Source of the DNA: Streptomyces sp. CBMA156 | Lineage (GTDB): Bacteria > Actinomycetota > Actinomycetes > Streptomycetales > Streptomycetaceae | DNA: 45,377 nt | NCBI RefSeq assembly: GCF_014596515.1 | Contig: NZ_MSJQ01000413.1 | Coordinates: 1 to 45,377, forward strand | Direction: 5' to 3' | In this document: piece by piece, positions 1 to 8,167 of the stretch | How the letters are laid out: the number at the start of each line of letters is the position of its first letter | How positions within the stretch are numbered: the first letter of the stretch is position 1 | The notes under the pieces: generated by a model | What the model saw: the letters and a program-made list of their open reading frames with translations, nothing else | What the model was told of the DNA's origin: nothing | Database searches by the model: none | Position numbers and translations under genes: made by a program

Positions 1-1
1 C

Positions 2-190
2 CCCCCGCCCTCCCCCCTGCCGGGCGGCAGCGGGCCGCCGGGGACGGTGGCCATCGCGGACACCGCCACCGTGACCGCCCCGGGGCACGGCTCCGCGACC
101 GCGACCGCCGTCCTCGCCCCCATCGCCGCCGGACTGCTGCTCACCGGGGCGGCCATGTGCAAGCACCGCGGACTGCCGCGCGGACACTGA
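2..190 (+). CDS. C-terminal end of a membrane-anchored or membrane protein (partial)
   Basis: The frame is open from the window edge to the TGA at 188-190 and gives the last 62 residues. It starts with a Pro/Gly-rich stretch, passes through an Ala/Thr/Val-rich segment, then a hydrophobic run (VLAPIAAGLLLTGAAM), and ends in a short basic tail (CKHRGLPRGH). A linker, one membrane helix and a cationic tail is the usual C-terminal layout of surface proteins held in the actinobacterial membrane. The catalytic part lies outside the window, so no function can be assigned. There is no sortase LPxTG motif in the visible part. Confidence 0.55.
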   Translation, partial: PPPSPLPGGSGPPGTVAIADTATVTAPGHGSATATAVLAPIAAGLLLTGAAMCKHRGLPRGH

Positions 191-223
191 CCGGACCGGG
201 TCACGCCGTCCCGACCGCCCCGG

Positions 224-682
224 CTAGGACCTCGCCGGTTCCAGGACCAGCAGCGGGAGTTCGCGCCCCGGGATCGAACCGGACCGGACGCTGCCGATCC
301 GGGTGGCGCCCATCGCCAGGTAGAACGGCTCGGCGTTCGGATCGGAGGCGATGGTGAACCGGCGCAGCCCGAGCGCCACTGCCCGGTCCCTGGCCCGCTC
401 GAACAGCGCCCGGCCGATGCCCCTGCCCATCGACGTGGGCTCGACGAAGAGCATGTCCAGCGACCCGGTCGGCGGCGTGGCGGAGAGCGAGACGAACCCC
501 AGCACCCGCCCGCCCTCCTTGGCCACCCCCGTGGCCGAGCGCTCGATCGCGTCGGCGTCCATGGTCAGTTCCTCCCGGCAGGCGGCCATGAACGCCTCGT
601 CGTAACCCCAGTAGGCCTTGGCCCGCAGCGCGAGGTCGGTGAGCAGCGCGGCCTCCTCCGGCCGGGCCGGTCTGATCTCCAT
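224..682 (-). CDS. GNAT family N-acetyltransferase
   Basis: A protein of 152 aa, normal for a single GNAT domain, which moves an acetyl group from acetyl-CoA to an amine. It opens with MEIRPARPEEAALL, typical of GNAT strand beta-1. The central part has a beta-strand (VLGFVSLS) and the acetyl-CoA loop region around EPTSMGRGIGRALFERA, which contains the RGIGRAL form of the Q/RxxGxG/A motif. The FYLAMGATRIG segment near the end matches the usual GNAT C-terminal strand. The ATG at 682 is preferred over an upstream one because it follows a purine-rich GAGGGGG box. The substrate is unknown. Confidence 0.85.
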   Translation of the reverse strand: MEIRPARPEEAALLTDLALRAKAYWGYDEAFMAACREELTMDADAIERSATGVAKEGGRVLGFVSLSATPPTGSLDMLFVEPTSMGRGIGRALFERARDRAVALGLRRFTIASDPNAEPFYLAMGATRIGSVRSGSIPGRELPLLVLEPARS

Positions 683-721
683 GGCGTCCCCCTCGGGTCG
701 GCGGTCGGTCGGTGGCACCAT

Positions 722-890
722 CGTCGGGCGCGATCCGGTCGTCCGGCAACGGTTTCACGGCGGGCGGACGAGGCGGCCCAAGCGGTTCCGGGCCGCGAGG
801 GCCGCGAAAACCGCGAGGCCCGCGAAGGCGGCTCACGACAACCGCGGCCGGCACCGTCAGCCGGGCAGCACCATCAGCCGGGCCTCCCGC
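722..890. other. Intergenic stretch with short GC repeats, no gene seen
   Basis: This lies between two minus-strand genes. It holds imperfect repeats of CCGCGAGG/CCGCGAAG near 798-831 and a direct repeat of CAGCCGGGC near 858-881. I see no credible coding frame. It probably carries the terminator of the synthase-like gene and the promoter of the acetyltransferase. Confidence 0.4.
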
Positions 891-1805
891 TCAGCGGAAC
901 ACCCCCGGCGGCGGTTCCGGGGACGGAGCCGCCGTGGCGTCCGTCGCCGGGGCGGCGCCCGCCGCGAAGTCGGTGAGCGCACGGCCGTGTTCGACCCGGG
1001 CGTGGGCGGAGTCGGAGGCGGCCCTGCGGGTGAGGTCGGCGACCGGGAGGGGGGCGTGGGCGGCGGCCAGGACGAGGTTGCCGAAGCGCTTGCCGCGCAG
1101 CACCGCGGGGTCGGCGATCAGGCACAGCTCGGGGAAGACCGCCCCGAGGGTGGCCACCTGGGAGCGGGCGAAGGGCAGGGCGCCGCCGTCGGCGATGTTC
1201 GCGGTGTACCAGCCGCCGGGGACGAGGGCGCGGGCGGCGAGGGTGGTGAACTCGACGGTGGTGCAGTGGGCCGGGGTGCGGGCCCCGGAGAAGACGTCGG
1301 TGATCACCAGGTCGACGCTGCCCTCGGGGGTACGCTCCAGCACGCTGCGGGCGTCCGCGCCGCGTACCTTGATCTGCCAGCCGCGGTCCAACGGCAGTTC
1401 GGTGCGCACCAGTTCGGTGAGCGCGGTGTCGATCTCGGCGACCTGCTGGCGGGAGCGCGGCCGGGTCGCGGCGACGTAGCGGGCCAGGGTGAGGGCGCCG
1501 CCGCCGAGGTGCAGGACGGTCAGCGGCCGGCCGGGCGGGGCCGCCAGGTCGATCAGGTGGCCGAGCCGGCGCTGGTACTCGAAGCCGAGGTGGGTGGGGT
1601 CGGCGAGGTCGACCAGGGACTGCGGGGCGCCGTCGATCAGCAGCGACCAGGCCGCGGGACGGTCGCGGTCGGGTCGCAGCTCGGCGACGCCGGAGCCGAC
1701 GGGACGGCTGAGCGGGCCCTGGGCGTGGGTACGCCCGGCCTCGCCGGTGGTGGCCGCCGTTTCACTGCCGCGGGCGGCTCTGCTGCTTCGTCCCATGTCG
1801 GCCAT
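891..1805 (-). CDS. Spermidine synthase-like protein (class I SAM-fold, motif I altered)
   Basis: About 304 aa if the ATG at 1805 is used; an ATG nine bases downstream is also possible and neither has a clear ribosome binding site. The fold is that of polyamine aminopropyltransferases: a nucleotide-binding strand VLHLGGGALTLARYV, an acidic residue after the next strand (QVAEID), an ADARSVL segment, and VDLVITDVFSGARTP, which keeps the Asp corresponding to the catalytic base. The canonical GGGDGG of motif I reads GGGALT here, so true spermidine synthase activity is doubtful. Many actinobacteria carry such stand-alone spermidine-synthase-like proteins of unknown substrate. The C-terminus is an Ala/Pro-rich tail of about 40 residues. 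Confidence 0.7.
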   Translation of the reverse strand: MADMGRSSRAARGSETAATTGEAGRTHAQGPLSRPVGSGVAELRPDRDRPAAWSLLIDGAPQSLVDLADPTHLGFEYQRRLGHLIDLAAPPGRPLTVLHLGGGALTLARYVAATRPRSRQQVAEIDTALTELVRTELPLDRGWQIKVRGADARSVLERTPEGSVDLVITDVFSGARTPAHCTTVEFTTLAARALVPGGWYTANIADGGALPFARSQVATLGAVFPELCLIADPAVLRGKRFGNLVLAAAHAPLPVADLTRRAASDSAHARVEHGRALTDFAAGAAPATDATAAPSPEPPPGVFR

Positions 1806-1946
1806 TATCGCCGCCGCGCGGGGGACGGCCCCGACGGCCGGAGGGGCGGCGCCACGGGTCAGCGGGACGGCGCCACGGGTCGGCGGCGTGCCGCGGGGAC
1901 CCGGCCGGTGGCTCACGGGCCCGGCCGGATCCGCGCGGCACGCCCG

Positions 1947-2459
1947 CTAGAACGGACCGAGGCCGCCTGCGGTGAGCGTGCAGGCGGCCTCGCAGAGGGC
2001 GGAGCGGAGCACCCAGGCGTCCGTGGCGCGCGCGGTGCGGCCGGCACCGGAGGGCGGGATCACCCAGCGCGGGTCGGTGGCGGTGGGCACCAGGGCGCCC
2101 GCCGTACAGGAGCTGCCGGGCAGGTGCCAGGTCTCCCAGGTGCCGGCCGGGACGAGGAAGGAGACGGTGCTGCCGTTGCGGCTCTGCAGGACGACTCCGC
2201 AGGCGCGGCGCAGTCTGAGGATGTCGACGGCCTCCAGCCCGTGCCGCAGGGCGACGGTCACGGTGTCGCAGGCGGTGACGCGGGTGCCCTCTTCGGGGGT
2301 GGTGCGCTCGCGCCGGTGGCCGCCCCAGCGGACGTGTCCGCCCTCGACCGGCCCCCGGCCGGAGGCCCGGTCGTCACCGGGCTCGGGGAGCAGGGCGGGA
2401 GACGCGCCGGCGAACACTCCCCCGGGGACGGGGCGGTGCTGCGGCAGTCCGGTGGCCAT
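1947..2459 (-). CDS. Small conserved actinobacterial protein of unknown function
   Basis: 170 aa from the ATG at 2459, which sits 7 nt after AGGAGG; an ATG directly before it (2462) sits only 4 nt away. The first 60 residues are Pro/Gly-rich and poorly structured. The rest is compact: CDTVTVALRHGLEAVDILRL, then VSFLVPAGTWETWHLPG, then WVIPPSGAGRT, ending ALCEAACTL. This strand-rich pattern with LVP and PP turns resembles Streptomyces proteins annotated as bifunctional DNA primase/polymerase N-terminal-like, but I see no catalytic acidic triad. The gene is divergent from the HTH/TPR regulator and shares its repeat-containing upstream region, so the two may be controlled together. Confidence 0.65.
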   Translation of the reverse strand: MATGLPQHRPVPGGVFAGASPALLPEPGDDRASGRGPVEGGHVRWGGHRRERTTPEEGTRVTACDTVTVALRHGLEAVDILRLRRACGVVLQSRNGSTVSFLVPAGTWETWHLPGSSCTAGALVPTATDPRWVIPPSGAGRTARATDAWVLRSALCEAACTLTAGGLGPF

Positions 2460-2610
2460 CATGAGCCCTCCTGTACCTCGTCGGGTCCGGAAGCACAGCC
2501 GCTGGGAGGGGCCGCCGGGCTGGGACGGGCCGGGGCGACGGCATGGGCTTTCCTCGTACCAGCACAACGGAGCGGGCGCGCCACAGGCCACGGGGCGCCT
2601 TACAGCAAGG

Positions 2611-2681
2611 CATGGCATTTCATGGCAGATATCCCGCAACATGGCCCACTTTGCCCCGACTTGACGTCAATTATCCCGCAA
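2611..2681. promoter_or_regulatory. Repeat-rich divergent control region of the HTH/TPR regulator
   Basis: An unusually AT-rich patch for this genome. TATCCCGCAA occurs twice in direct orientation at 2630-2639 and 2672-2681, 42 bp apart, close to four helical turns. CATGGCA occurs twice at 2611 and 2621, ten bp apart. Between them lies a perfect 10-bp palindrome, TTGACGTCAA (2661-2670), whose first six bases also resemble a -35 element. A second small dyad, CCGAG-TACT-CTCGG, is at 2706-2719 just before the start codon. Repeats at helical spacing suggest cooperative binding of a regulator, possibly the product of the downstream gene. Confidence 0.5.
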
Positions 2682-2723
2682 ACCGACTGTGGCCGACCGG
2701 TGACTCCGAGTACTCTCGGCGCC

Positions 2724-4346
2724 ATGGCAGCCACCCCACCGGCCGAGCCGAACCGACCGTCCCCCAACACCGCGATGCGCGCCCTGCGCGGCGACCGCTC
2801 ACCCGGGGAGTTCGCCACGGCCGTCCGCAGGGCGGCCCGCGAGATCGGCGAGCACGTGTCCTGCGACGCCCGCTACGTCGGACGGGTCGAGTCCGGTGAG
2901 ATCCGCTGCCCCAACTACGCCTACGAGCGGGTGTTCCGGCACATGTGGCCGGACCGCACGCTCACCGACCTCGGCTTCGCCCCCAGGACCTCCGTCCGCC
3001 GCCGCCCGGCGGACGGCGGCGGTGGGCGGCCCCAACCGCCCACGCTCCACCCGACGTTCCCGCCCCTGCCCGCCCCGCGCTCACCACTCTCCACTCAACT
3101 CCCGTACGCTGCCTCGCCGTACGCGGATCCAGCCGCTCCGGACGGGCCCCCGTGGCCGAGCCCAGGCACGGCGCCCCGGGGGCCCGATGGATCGCCCTAT
3201 CTCGACGAGGAGAACGACGACGTGCGTCGCCGTACGTTCCTGGCCGGCGGCACCACCGCGCTGGCCACCGTGATCGGCATCGACCGACCGGCCGCGGCCG
3301 CTGGCCGGCCGGCCGGTACCGCCGGCGCCTCCGGTGTGCTCGCCGGCCAAGGCACCCTTCCCGGTGCGGAGTTCACCGCGCCGTCACTGCTCGGCACCGA
3401 GCCGGTGGTGCCCGGCCGGCCCGTCCCGGTGGGGCCGCTGCGCCGGGTGGGCGCCGCCGAGGTGCTCCGCGTCGAACAGGCCGTCCGGGAGATCCGGCTG
3501 GCCGACGACGCGCACGGCGCGGACGCCCTGTACGAGCTCGCCGGGCAGTCGCTGCGCAACGCGTACGTGCTGCTCAACGAGTGCGAGTACAGCACCGAGA
3601 CGGAACGCCGGCTCCAGGCCGGTGCGGGCGAACTCGCCATCTCGGTGGGCTGGTTGGCGCATGACTCGAACCGGCTCGCGGACGCCCGCTCGTTCTACGC
3701 GGAGGCGCTCGCCACCGCCAGGATGGCCGGGGACTCCGCGATGGAGGCACACGTCTTCTGCAACAGCGCCTTCCTCGCCCGGGACGCCGGCCGCCCGCGC
3801 GAGGCGCTGCGCGCCGCCCAGGCCGGGCAGGTCGCCGCCGGGGGGCTGGGCTCCGGCCGGCTGATCGCCCTGCTGACCATGCGCGAGGCCGGTGCCTGGG
3901 CGCTGCTCCAGGACCGCGCCTCCTGCGAGCGCGCGATCGGCCGGGCCTACACCCTGTTCGACCGCGGCCCCTGCGAGCAGGACCCGGAGTGGATGTCCTT
4001 CTTCGGCGAGGCCGAGTTCGCCGGCCTCCAGTCGCAGTGCTGGTCCGCGCTCGGCGACTGGGACCGCGCCAGTGAGCAGGCCGGGCTGGCGATAACGCTC
4101 CAGAAGCCGCACTTCGTCCGCAACCGGGTGCTGTACACCGCCGAACTGGCCCACGACCGGCTCGGCCGGGGGGACCTCGCGGGCGCGGCGCACCACGGCT
4201 CGGCCGCCGTCGCCCTGTTCGGCGCCGTCCGCTCGGCCCGGATCCGGTCCATGCTCGCGGACACCGCCGGGCGGCTGCGCCCGCACGTCGCGGTGCCCGA
4301 GGTGCGCCGCTTCCTGACCGAGTACGACCGGGCGTCCGCCGCCTGA
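2724..4346 (+). CDS. HTH/TPR transcriptional regulator with internal twin-arginine-like segment
   Basis: 540 aa. Residues about 18-85 form a helix-turn-helix-like domain (FATAVRRAAREIGEHV, then YVGRVESGEIRCPNYAYERVF). A Pro-rich linker follows to about residue 160. Then comes VRRRTFLAGGTTALATVIG, which looks like a Tat signal with its hydrophobic core but lies inside the protein. The C-terminal 300 residues are helical and TPR-like (ALYELAGQSLRNAYVLL, ADARSFYAEALATARMAG, LGDWDRASEQAGLAI). This layout is common among large Streptomyces regulators of development and antibiotic production, but I cannot name the orthologue. The ATG at 2724 has no obvious Shine-Dalgarno box. An alternative ATG is at 2775. 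Confidence 0.75.
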   Translation: MAATPPAEPNRPSPNTAMRALRGDRSPGEFATAVRRAAREIGEHVSCDARYVGRVESGEIRCPNYAYERVFRHMWPDRTLTDLGFAPRTSVRRRPADGGGGRPQPPTLHPTFPPLPAPRSPLSTQLPYAASPYADPAAPDGPPWPSPGTAPRGPDGSPYLDEENDDVRRRTFLAGGTTALATVIGIDRPAAAAGRPAGTAGASGVLAGQGTLPGAEFTAPSLLGTEPVVPGRPVPVGPLRRVGAAEVLRVEQAVREIRLADDAHGADALYELAGQSLRNAYVLLNECEYSTETERRLQAGAGELAISVGWLAHDSNRLADARSFYAEALATARMAGDSAMEAHVFCNSAFLARDAGRPREALRAAQAGQVAAGGLGSGRLIALLTMREAGAWALLQDRASCERAIGRAYTLFDRGPCEQDPEWMSFFGEAEFAGLQSQCWSALGDWDRASEQAGLAITLQKPHFVRNRVLYTAELAHDRLGRGDLAGAAHHGSAAVALFGAVRSARIRSMLADTAGRLRPHVAVPEVRRFLTEYDRASAA

Positions 4347-4426
4347 GCACGCTCCGGGAGACACCGGCGAGGCCCCGCGAACACCCCGGGGAGACCGTCC
4401 GACGAGCCGGGCCGACAGCCCGGGGA

Positions 4427-5083
4427 TCAGTGCCCGGCGGTCAGCCCCTCCAGGTGGGACAGGTCGTTCCAGACCTCCACCGCGGGGGCGCCGTACTCCC
4501 AGGACAGCACGCAGAGCGCGGCCGTACCGAGCTTGAACCGCTGGGCGAACTCGGGCGGCAGGCCCAGCCAGCGGGCGGTCAGGATGCGCAGCAGGTGGCC
4601 GTGCGCGAAGAGGATCACGTCCCGGTCGGCGCAGTGCATCACGGTGGTGTCCGGCTCCGGGACGCCGTGCTCCTCGTTGAGGCCGGCGAGGAAGGCGTCC
4701 ACCCGGGCGGCCACCTCGGAGAGCTTCTCGCCGCCGGGCACGCCGTCGCGCCAGATCAGCCAGCCGGGCTGGTCGGTGGCCCGGATGTCCGAGCCGGTGC
4801 GGCCCTCGTACCGGCCGTAGTCCCACTCCATCAGCTCCGGGCGCTCCACCGCGCGGTCGCCGGAGCCGGCCAGCTCGCAGGTCTCCCTGGCCCGGCCGAG
4901 CGGGCTGGTGTAGACGAGCGCGTCGGGCAGCCCGTTCCAGGGGGCCTTGGCGAGACGGGCGCCGAGGGCCCGGGCCATCGCGCGGCCCTCCTCGGTCAGC
5001 GGGATGTCGGTGCGGCCGGTGTGGCGGCCGGTGGCGGACCACTCGGTCTCGCCGTGGCGGACCAGCACGATTCGGGCGGGCAT
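4427..5083 (-). CDS. Histidine phosphatase family protein (phosphoglycerate mutase-like)
   Basis: 218 aa. The N-terminus MPARIVLVRHGETEW carries the RHGE motif with the phosphate-accepting histidine. TSPLGRARETCEL supplies the second conserved arginine, WDYGRYEG the conserved acidic region, and FAHGHLLRIL the second catalytic histidine. These define the histidine phosphatase (branch 1) superfamily, which includes cofactor-dependent phosphoglycerate mutases, cobalamin phosphatases and broad phosphomonoesterases. Size and motifs fit an acid-phosphatase-like member rather than a glycolytic mutase. The ATG at 5083 follows GAGGAG with 5 nt spacing. It is divergent from the nuclease/helicase operon and convergent with the HTH/TPR regulator. 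Confidence 0.85.
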   Translation of the reverse strand: MPARIVLVRHGETEWSATGRHTGRTDIPLTEEGRAMARALGARLAKAPWNGLPDALVYTSPLGRARETCELAGSGDRAVERPELMEWDYGRYEGRTGSDIRATDQPGWLIWRDGVPGGEKLSEVAARVDAFLAGLNEEHGVPEPDTTVMHCADRDVILFAHGHLLRILTARWLGLPPEFAQRFKLGTAALCVLSWEYGAPAVEVWNDLSHLEGLTAGH

Positions 5084-5294
5084 GGGGGCTCCTCGCGACA
5101 GGGCGGTCAACGGTCGGTCTCACCATTGAGCACCGGGCTCCATGATCCCCCACCCGGGTGCCTGCCACGATCGCGGGGCCGTGGACCCCGGGCGGCCCAC
5201 GGCCGGCGCGGCGTCGGGTCAGGGCCGCCGGCGCGGCGTCCGGTGGCCGGTCCGCACCGCGCTGTCGGACCGGGATGCGACACTGGGCCGCACC

Positions 5295-6539
5295 ATGAAC
5301 GTCTCGACGAACGTCCCGCCCGGCGGGTCCGCTGAGCCGCTCGCCCAGCGGCTCGCGGAGCTGCGCGGACCGGCCCCGCAGCGCAGTCTGAACGCCCGCT
5401 CCCTCGCCGCGCTCGCCGCCAATCCCGGCTGCCGGCGCCGCGCCGTGCTCGACGCGGCCGGGGTGGACAAGTCCGCGCTGGCCGCCCGGCTCGGCCGCCC
5501 CGCCCCCTTCGGCCAGTCCCCGTTCGCCATCGCCCGCGGCGTGATCTTCGAGTCCCGGCTGAAGGCGGACGGCTACGCCCCTCTGCTGGAACCGCTCCGC
5601 CACCACCTGGGCGTCCCGGCGGACGGCCACGCCCCGCTCCTGGTCCCTGACCTGCTGCACCGCTCCGGCCCGGCCGTGCGGGCCGACCGGACCGTCGAGG
5701 CGCTGGCCCTGGCCGCCGCGGAGCCGGAGGCCTGGACGCTGCTGGACCACCCGATGCTGCGCCTGGAGGTGGCCGGCAGCACGGCCTACCTGGAACCGGA
5801 CGCGCTGGTGGTGCACGGCGGGCGGTGCACCGTGGTCGAGATCAAGTCCTTCCCGGTGCTGGACGGCAGCGCCGACCCGGCGAAGGTCGGCGCCGCCGCC
5901 CGGCAGGCCGCGGTCTACGTGCTGGCGCTCCAGCAGGCCGCCGCCGCGGCGGCCGGGCAGCCGCTCGCCGAGGACCCGTACACCGAGCAGCGGCTGCCGG
6001 GCAGCCCGCGCACCAGCGTGCTGCTGGTCTGTCCGAAGGACTTCGGCAACCGGCCGACCGCGGTCGCCGTGGACGTCCGCCGCGAACTGGCCACCACCCG
6101 CCGCCAGCTGAGCCGGATGACCGGCATCGGCCCGCTGCTGGAGGCGCTGCCGCCGACCGCCGATTTCGACCTGGCCACCGACGAGGACGGCGCTCCGGCC
6201 AGGACCGCCGAACAGCTCACCGCCTCGGTCGAGACGGTGCCCGCCGCGTACAGCCCGGACTGCCTCTCCACCTGCGAACTCGGCTTCCACTGCCGCGCCC
6301 GGGCCCGCTGCGACGACCGGGTCGAACAGCTCGGCCGGGGCGTGCGCGGCGAGCTGGGCAGCATCCGTACGGTCGCCGGGGCGCTGGCCGCCGCCGGTAC
6401 GAAGAGCGGCGACCTGGACGGCGCGGACGACGCCACCGAGCGGCTGGCCTACGCGGCCGCCCTGCGGGCCGAGGCCCTCGGGGCGGCGGCCCCGGGCGCC
6501 GGCCCGCTGACGGCGCGGGCCCCGGGAGCGGACGCATGA
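5295..6539 (+). CDS. RecB/Cas4-like PD-(D/E)XK nuclease with candidate Fe-S cysteines
   Basis: 414 aa, first gene of a three-gene operon. The nuclease core shows in order: an early acidic residue (RGVIFESRL, near E86), EPDALVV (D169), VVEIKSF (E182, K184) and RQAAVY (Q204, Y208, the QxxxY motif of RecB-family nucleases). Cysteines stand at C46 (NPGCRRR) before the core and at C323, C327, C333 and C339 after it. One cysteine before the core and a cluster after it is the arrangement of the 4Fe-4S iron-staple nucleases AddB, Cas4 and DNA2. Expected activity is single-strand DNA cleavage coupled to the helicase two genes downstream. The ATG at 5295 was chosen because homology-like sequence begins after it; no strong ribosome site is visible. 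The stop overlaps the next start as ATGA. Confidence 0.82.
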   Translation: MNVSTNVPPGGSAEPLAQRLAELRGPAPQRSLNARSLAALAANPGCRRRAVLDAAGVDKSALAARLGRPAPFGQSPFAIARGVIFESRLKADGYAPLLEPLRHHLGVPADGHAPLLVPDLLHRSGPAVRADRTVEALALAAAEPEAWTLLDHPMLRLEVAGSTAYLEPDALVVHGGRCTVVEIKSFPVLDGSADPAKVGAAARQAAVYVLALQQAAAAAAGQPLAEDPYTEQRLPGSPRTSVLLVCPKDFGNRPTAVAVDVRRELATTRRQLSRMTGIGPLLEALPPTADFDLATDEDGAPARTAEQLTASVETVPAAYSPDCLSTCELGFHCRARARCDDRVEQLGRGVRGELGSIRTVAGALAAAGTKSGDLDGADDATERLAYAAALRAEALGAAAPGAGPLTARAPGADA

Positions 6540-8167
6540 GCCTGCTCACCACCCTCGCCCGGCTGGAGTCCGTCCGCAGCGGCCGGGCCGAGCCGCTGGC
6601 CACCGTCCGGCACCGGCACCTGTCCGACCGGCCGATGGTGCTGATCCCGCTGACCGCCGCCGGCGAGTCCGGCGCGCCGCTCGCGGTGATGCTCGGCACC
6701 GACCGGGATTCGCCCCGGCTGCACCTGGTGCCGCAACCGCTCAACCGCACCCTGCGGTTCGACTTCCTGGCCGAGCTGGCCGCCGACCTGCTGCCCTACC
6801 TGGAGTCCTACGCCGAGGACGTCGAGCAGATCGAGGGCTCCGAGAAGGACCCGGAGACCGGCGAGAAGACCCAGGTGTTCCGCGAGCTGTGCGCGGACGC
6901 CCCGCAGCTGGTCGTGCCGAACGGCGCGGGTGTGCACCACCTCGCCCTGATCGGCCGCTCGACCCGCTTCCGCCGCACCGTCGAGGACGAGGAGCCCGGC
7001 CCCTACCCGGCGCCGGTCCGGGTGCCGCTGCTCGGCCGCTGGCTGACCCACCTCACCGACCGCGCCCAGGTGCCTGGCTCCTCCCTGCTGCTGCCGATGA
7101 CCGGCCTGCTGGCCAGGCACTGGGCGACCGGCCAGAGCCACCTGGAGGACCAGCACCTGGCGGCCAGGCTGGCCTGGCACCGCCCGCCGGACGGCCTGTC
7201 CGGCGCGCAGGCGGCCGAGCTGGCCGAGTCCGCCCGGGACGACCGGGGGCAGTTGCTGCACCCGCCGGCCGGCCCGGCCACCGACCCCCGTTTCGACGAG
7301 TTCGTGCTCGCCCCGGCGATCGCCCGCTACGACTCCGCCGTGGGCGCCCTGCAGCACAGCACCGAGCAGGGCGACGAGGCCGCCGCCGGGCGCGCCAGGG
7401 TGGCGGTACGGGCCTCGGTCACCGCGCTGGAGGAGGCGCTGACGGCCGTCCTGCTGCCCACCTGGCAGGACGTCTGGCAGGGCCTGGACCTGCTGCGCGC
7501 GCTGCCGCCGGCCGGCCACCTGGCGGAGCGCTGGACCGGCGACCGCTGGTCCTACACCGGCCACCGGGACCGGCTGGCGGCCGGCGAGCCGCCGCAGCCC
7601 CGGCAGGACGACGCCGTCACCGCCGCCCGCAAGCTCGCCCAGCGCGAACGCGAGCAGACCCGCCTCGACGTCCAGGAGGCGCTGGACGACCCGCTGGCGA
7701 TGGCCGAGCACCGGCTGGCCGGCGAGGCGTTCAGCGGCGTGGTGACGGAGGTGGTGCCGGACTGGGACACCACCGGCCGCTCCCCCAAGCCGCGCCCGCT
7801 GGTCACCCTGCGGACCGTCGACCGCCCGCACGCGGACCTCGGCCGGGAGGTGCACCGGGTCTGGGGGTCCCCCCGGCCGGAGGCCGGAGGAGACCCTGCC
7901 GCGCAGAAGGCCGAGATCGTCGCGGTGGACACCGCCGAGGGCACCCTCACCCTGCGGGTGCTCTCCGGCATGGGCCGCAGGAAGGAGCCGGAGCCCGGCA
8001 GCCTGCCCGAGCCCGGCGAGACGGTCACCTTCACCCTGTTCGAGCTGACGGTGCGGCAGTCCGCGCCGCTGCCGGAGCCCGACGACACCCCCTGGACCCA
8101 CGGCGGCCCGCCCGGCGCCGCGCCCGTGCCCGCGCCCGCCCCGACCGTCTCCGAGGAGTGGGAGTGA
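6536..8167 (+). CDS. Unknown protein, middle subunit of nuclease-helicase operon
   Basis: 543 aa, starting at the ATG of an ATGA overlap with the nuclease gene. I do not recognise the family. The N-terminal part mixes beta-strands and turns (PMVLIPLTAAGE, LAVMLGTDRDSPRLHL). The middle (about 170-370) is largely helical with a Leu/Ala-rich segment near TALEEALTAVLLPTWQDVW. The last 120 residues are strand-rich (FSGVVTEVVPDW, RPLVTLRTVD, GTLTLRVLS, TVTFTLFEL) and could form an OB- or barrel-like domain such as that inserted in UPF1/DNA2-type helicases. No Walker, nuclease or zinc motif is visible. Translational coupling on both sides argues for a complex with the nuclease and helicase. A repeat-like palindrome interrupts the C-terminal part in frame (7863-7897). 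Confidence 0.75.
   Translation: MSLLTTLARLESVRSGRAEPLATVRHRHLSDRPMVLIPLTAAGESGAPLAVMLGTDRDSPRLHLVPQPLNRTLRFDFLAELAADLLPYLESYAEDVEQIEGSEKDPETGEKTQVFRELCADAPQLVVPNGAGVHHLALIGRSTRFRRTVEDEEPGPYPAPVRVPLLGRWLTHLTDRAQVPGSSLLLPMTGLLARHWATGQSHLEDQHLAARLAWHRPPDGLSGAQAAELAESARDDRGQLLHPPAGPATDPRFDEFVLAPAIARYDSAVGALQHSTEQGDEAAAGRARVAVRASVTALEEALTAVLLPTWQDVWQGLDLLRALPPAGHLAERWTGDRWSYTGHRDRLAAGEPPQPRQDDAVTAARKLAQREREQTRLDVQEALDDPLAMAEHRLAGEAFSGVVTEVVPDWDTTGRSPKPRPLVTLRTVDRPHADLGREVHRVWGSPRPEAGGDPAAQKAEIVAVDTAEGTLTLRVLSGMGRRKEPEPGSLPEPGETVTFTLFELTVRQSAPLPEPDDTPWTHGGPPGAAPVPAPAPTVSEEWE
7863..7897. repeat. REP-like GC palindrome inside a coding region
   Basis: Arms GGGTCCCCCCGGCC (7865-7878) and GGCCGGAGGAGACCC (7882-7896) pair around a short GGA loop, imperfectly in the middle. 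It is read in frame and adds residues like GSPRPEAGGD between two segments that would otherwise be continuous. Palindromes of this composition are recurrent in Streptomyces genomes, mostly between genes; that last point is from memory and not tested here. Confidence 0.5.

Noticed and set aside
618..2660. Very long open frame on the plus strand running from 618 into the HTH/TPR gene
   Set aside because: Its Gly/Arg-rich translation is antisense to two genes with clear protein features; only the part from 2724 has regulator character.
3384..6290. 968-residue open frame on the minus strand
   Set aside because: Low-complexity Gly/Arg/Val translation lying opposite the regulator and nuclease genes; a GC-skew artefact of this genome.
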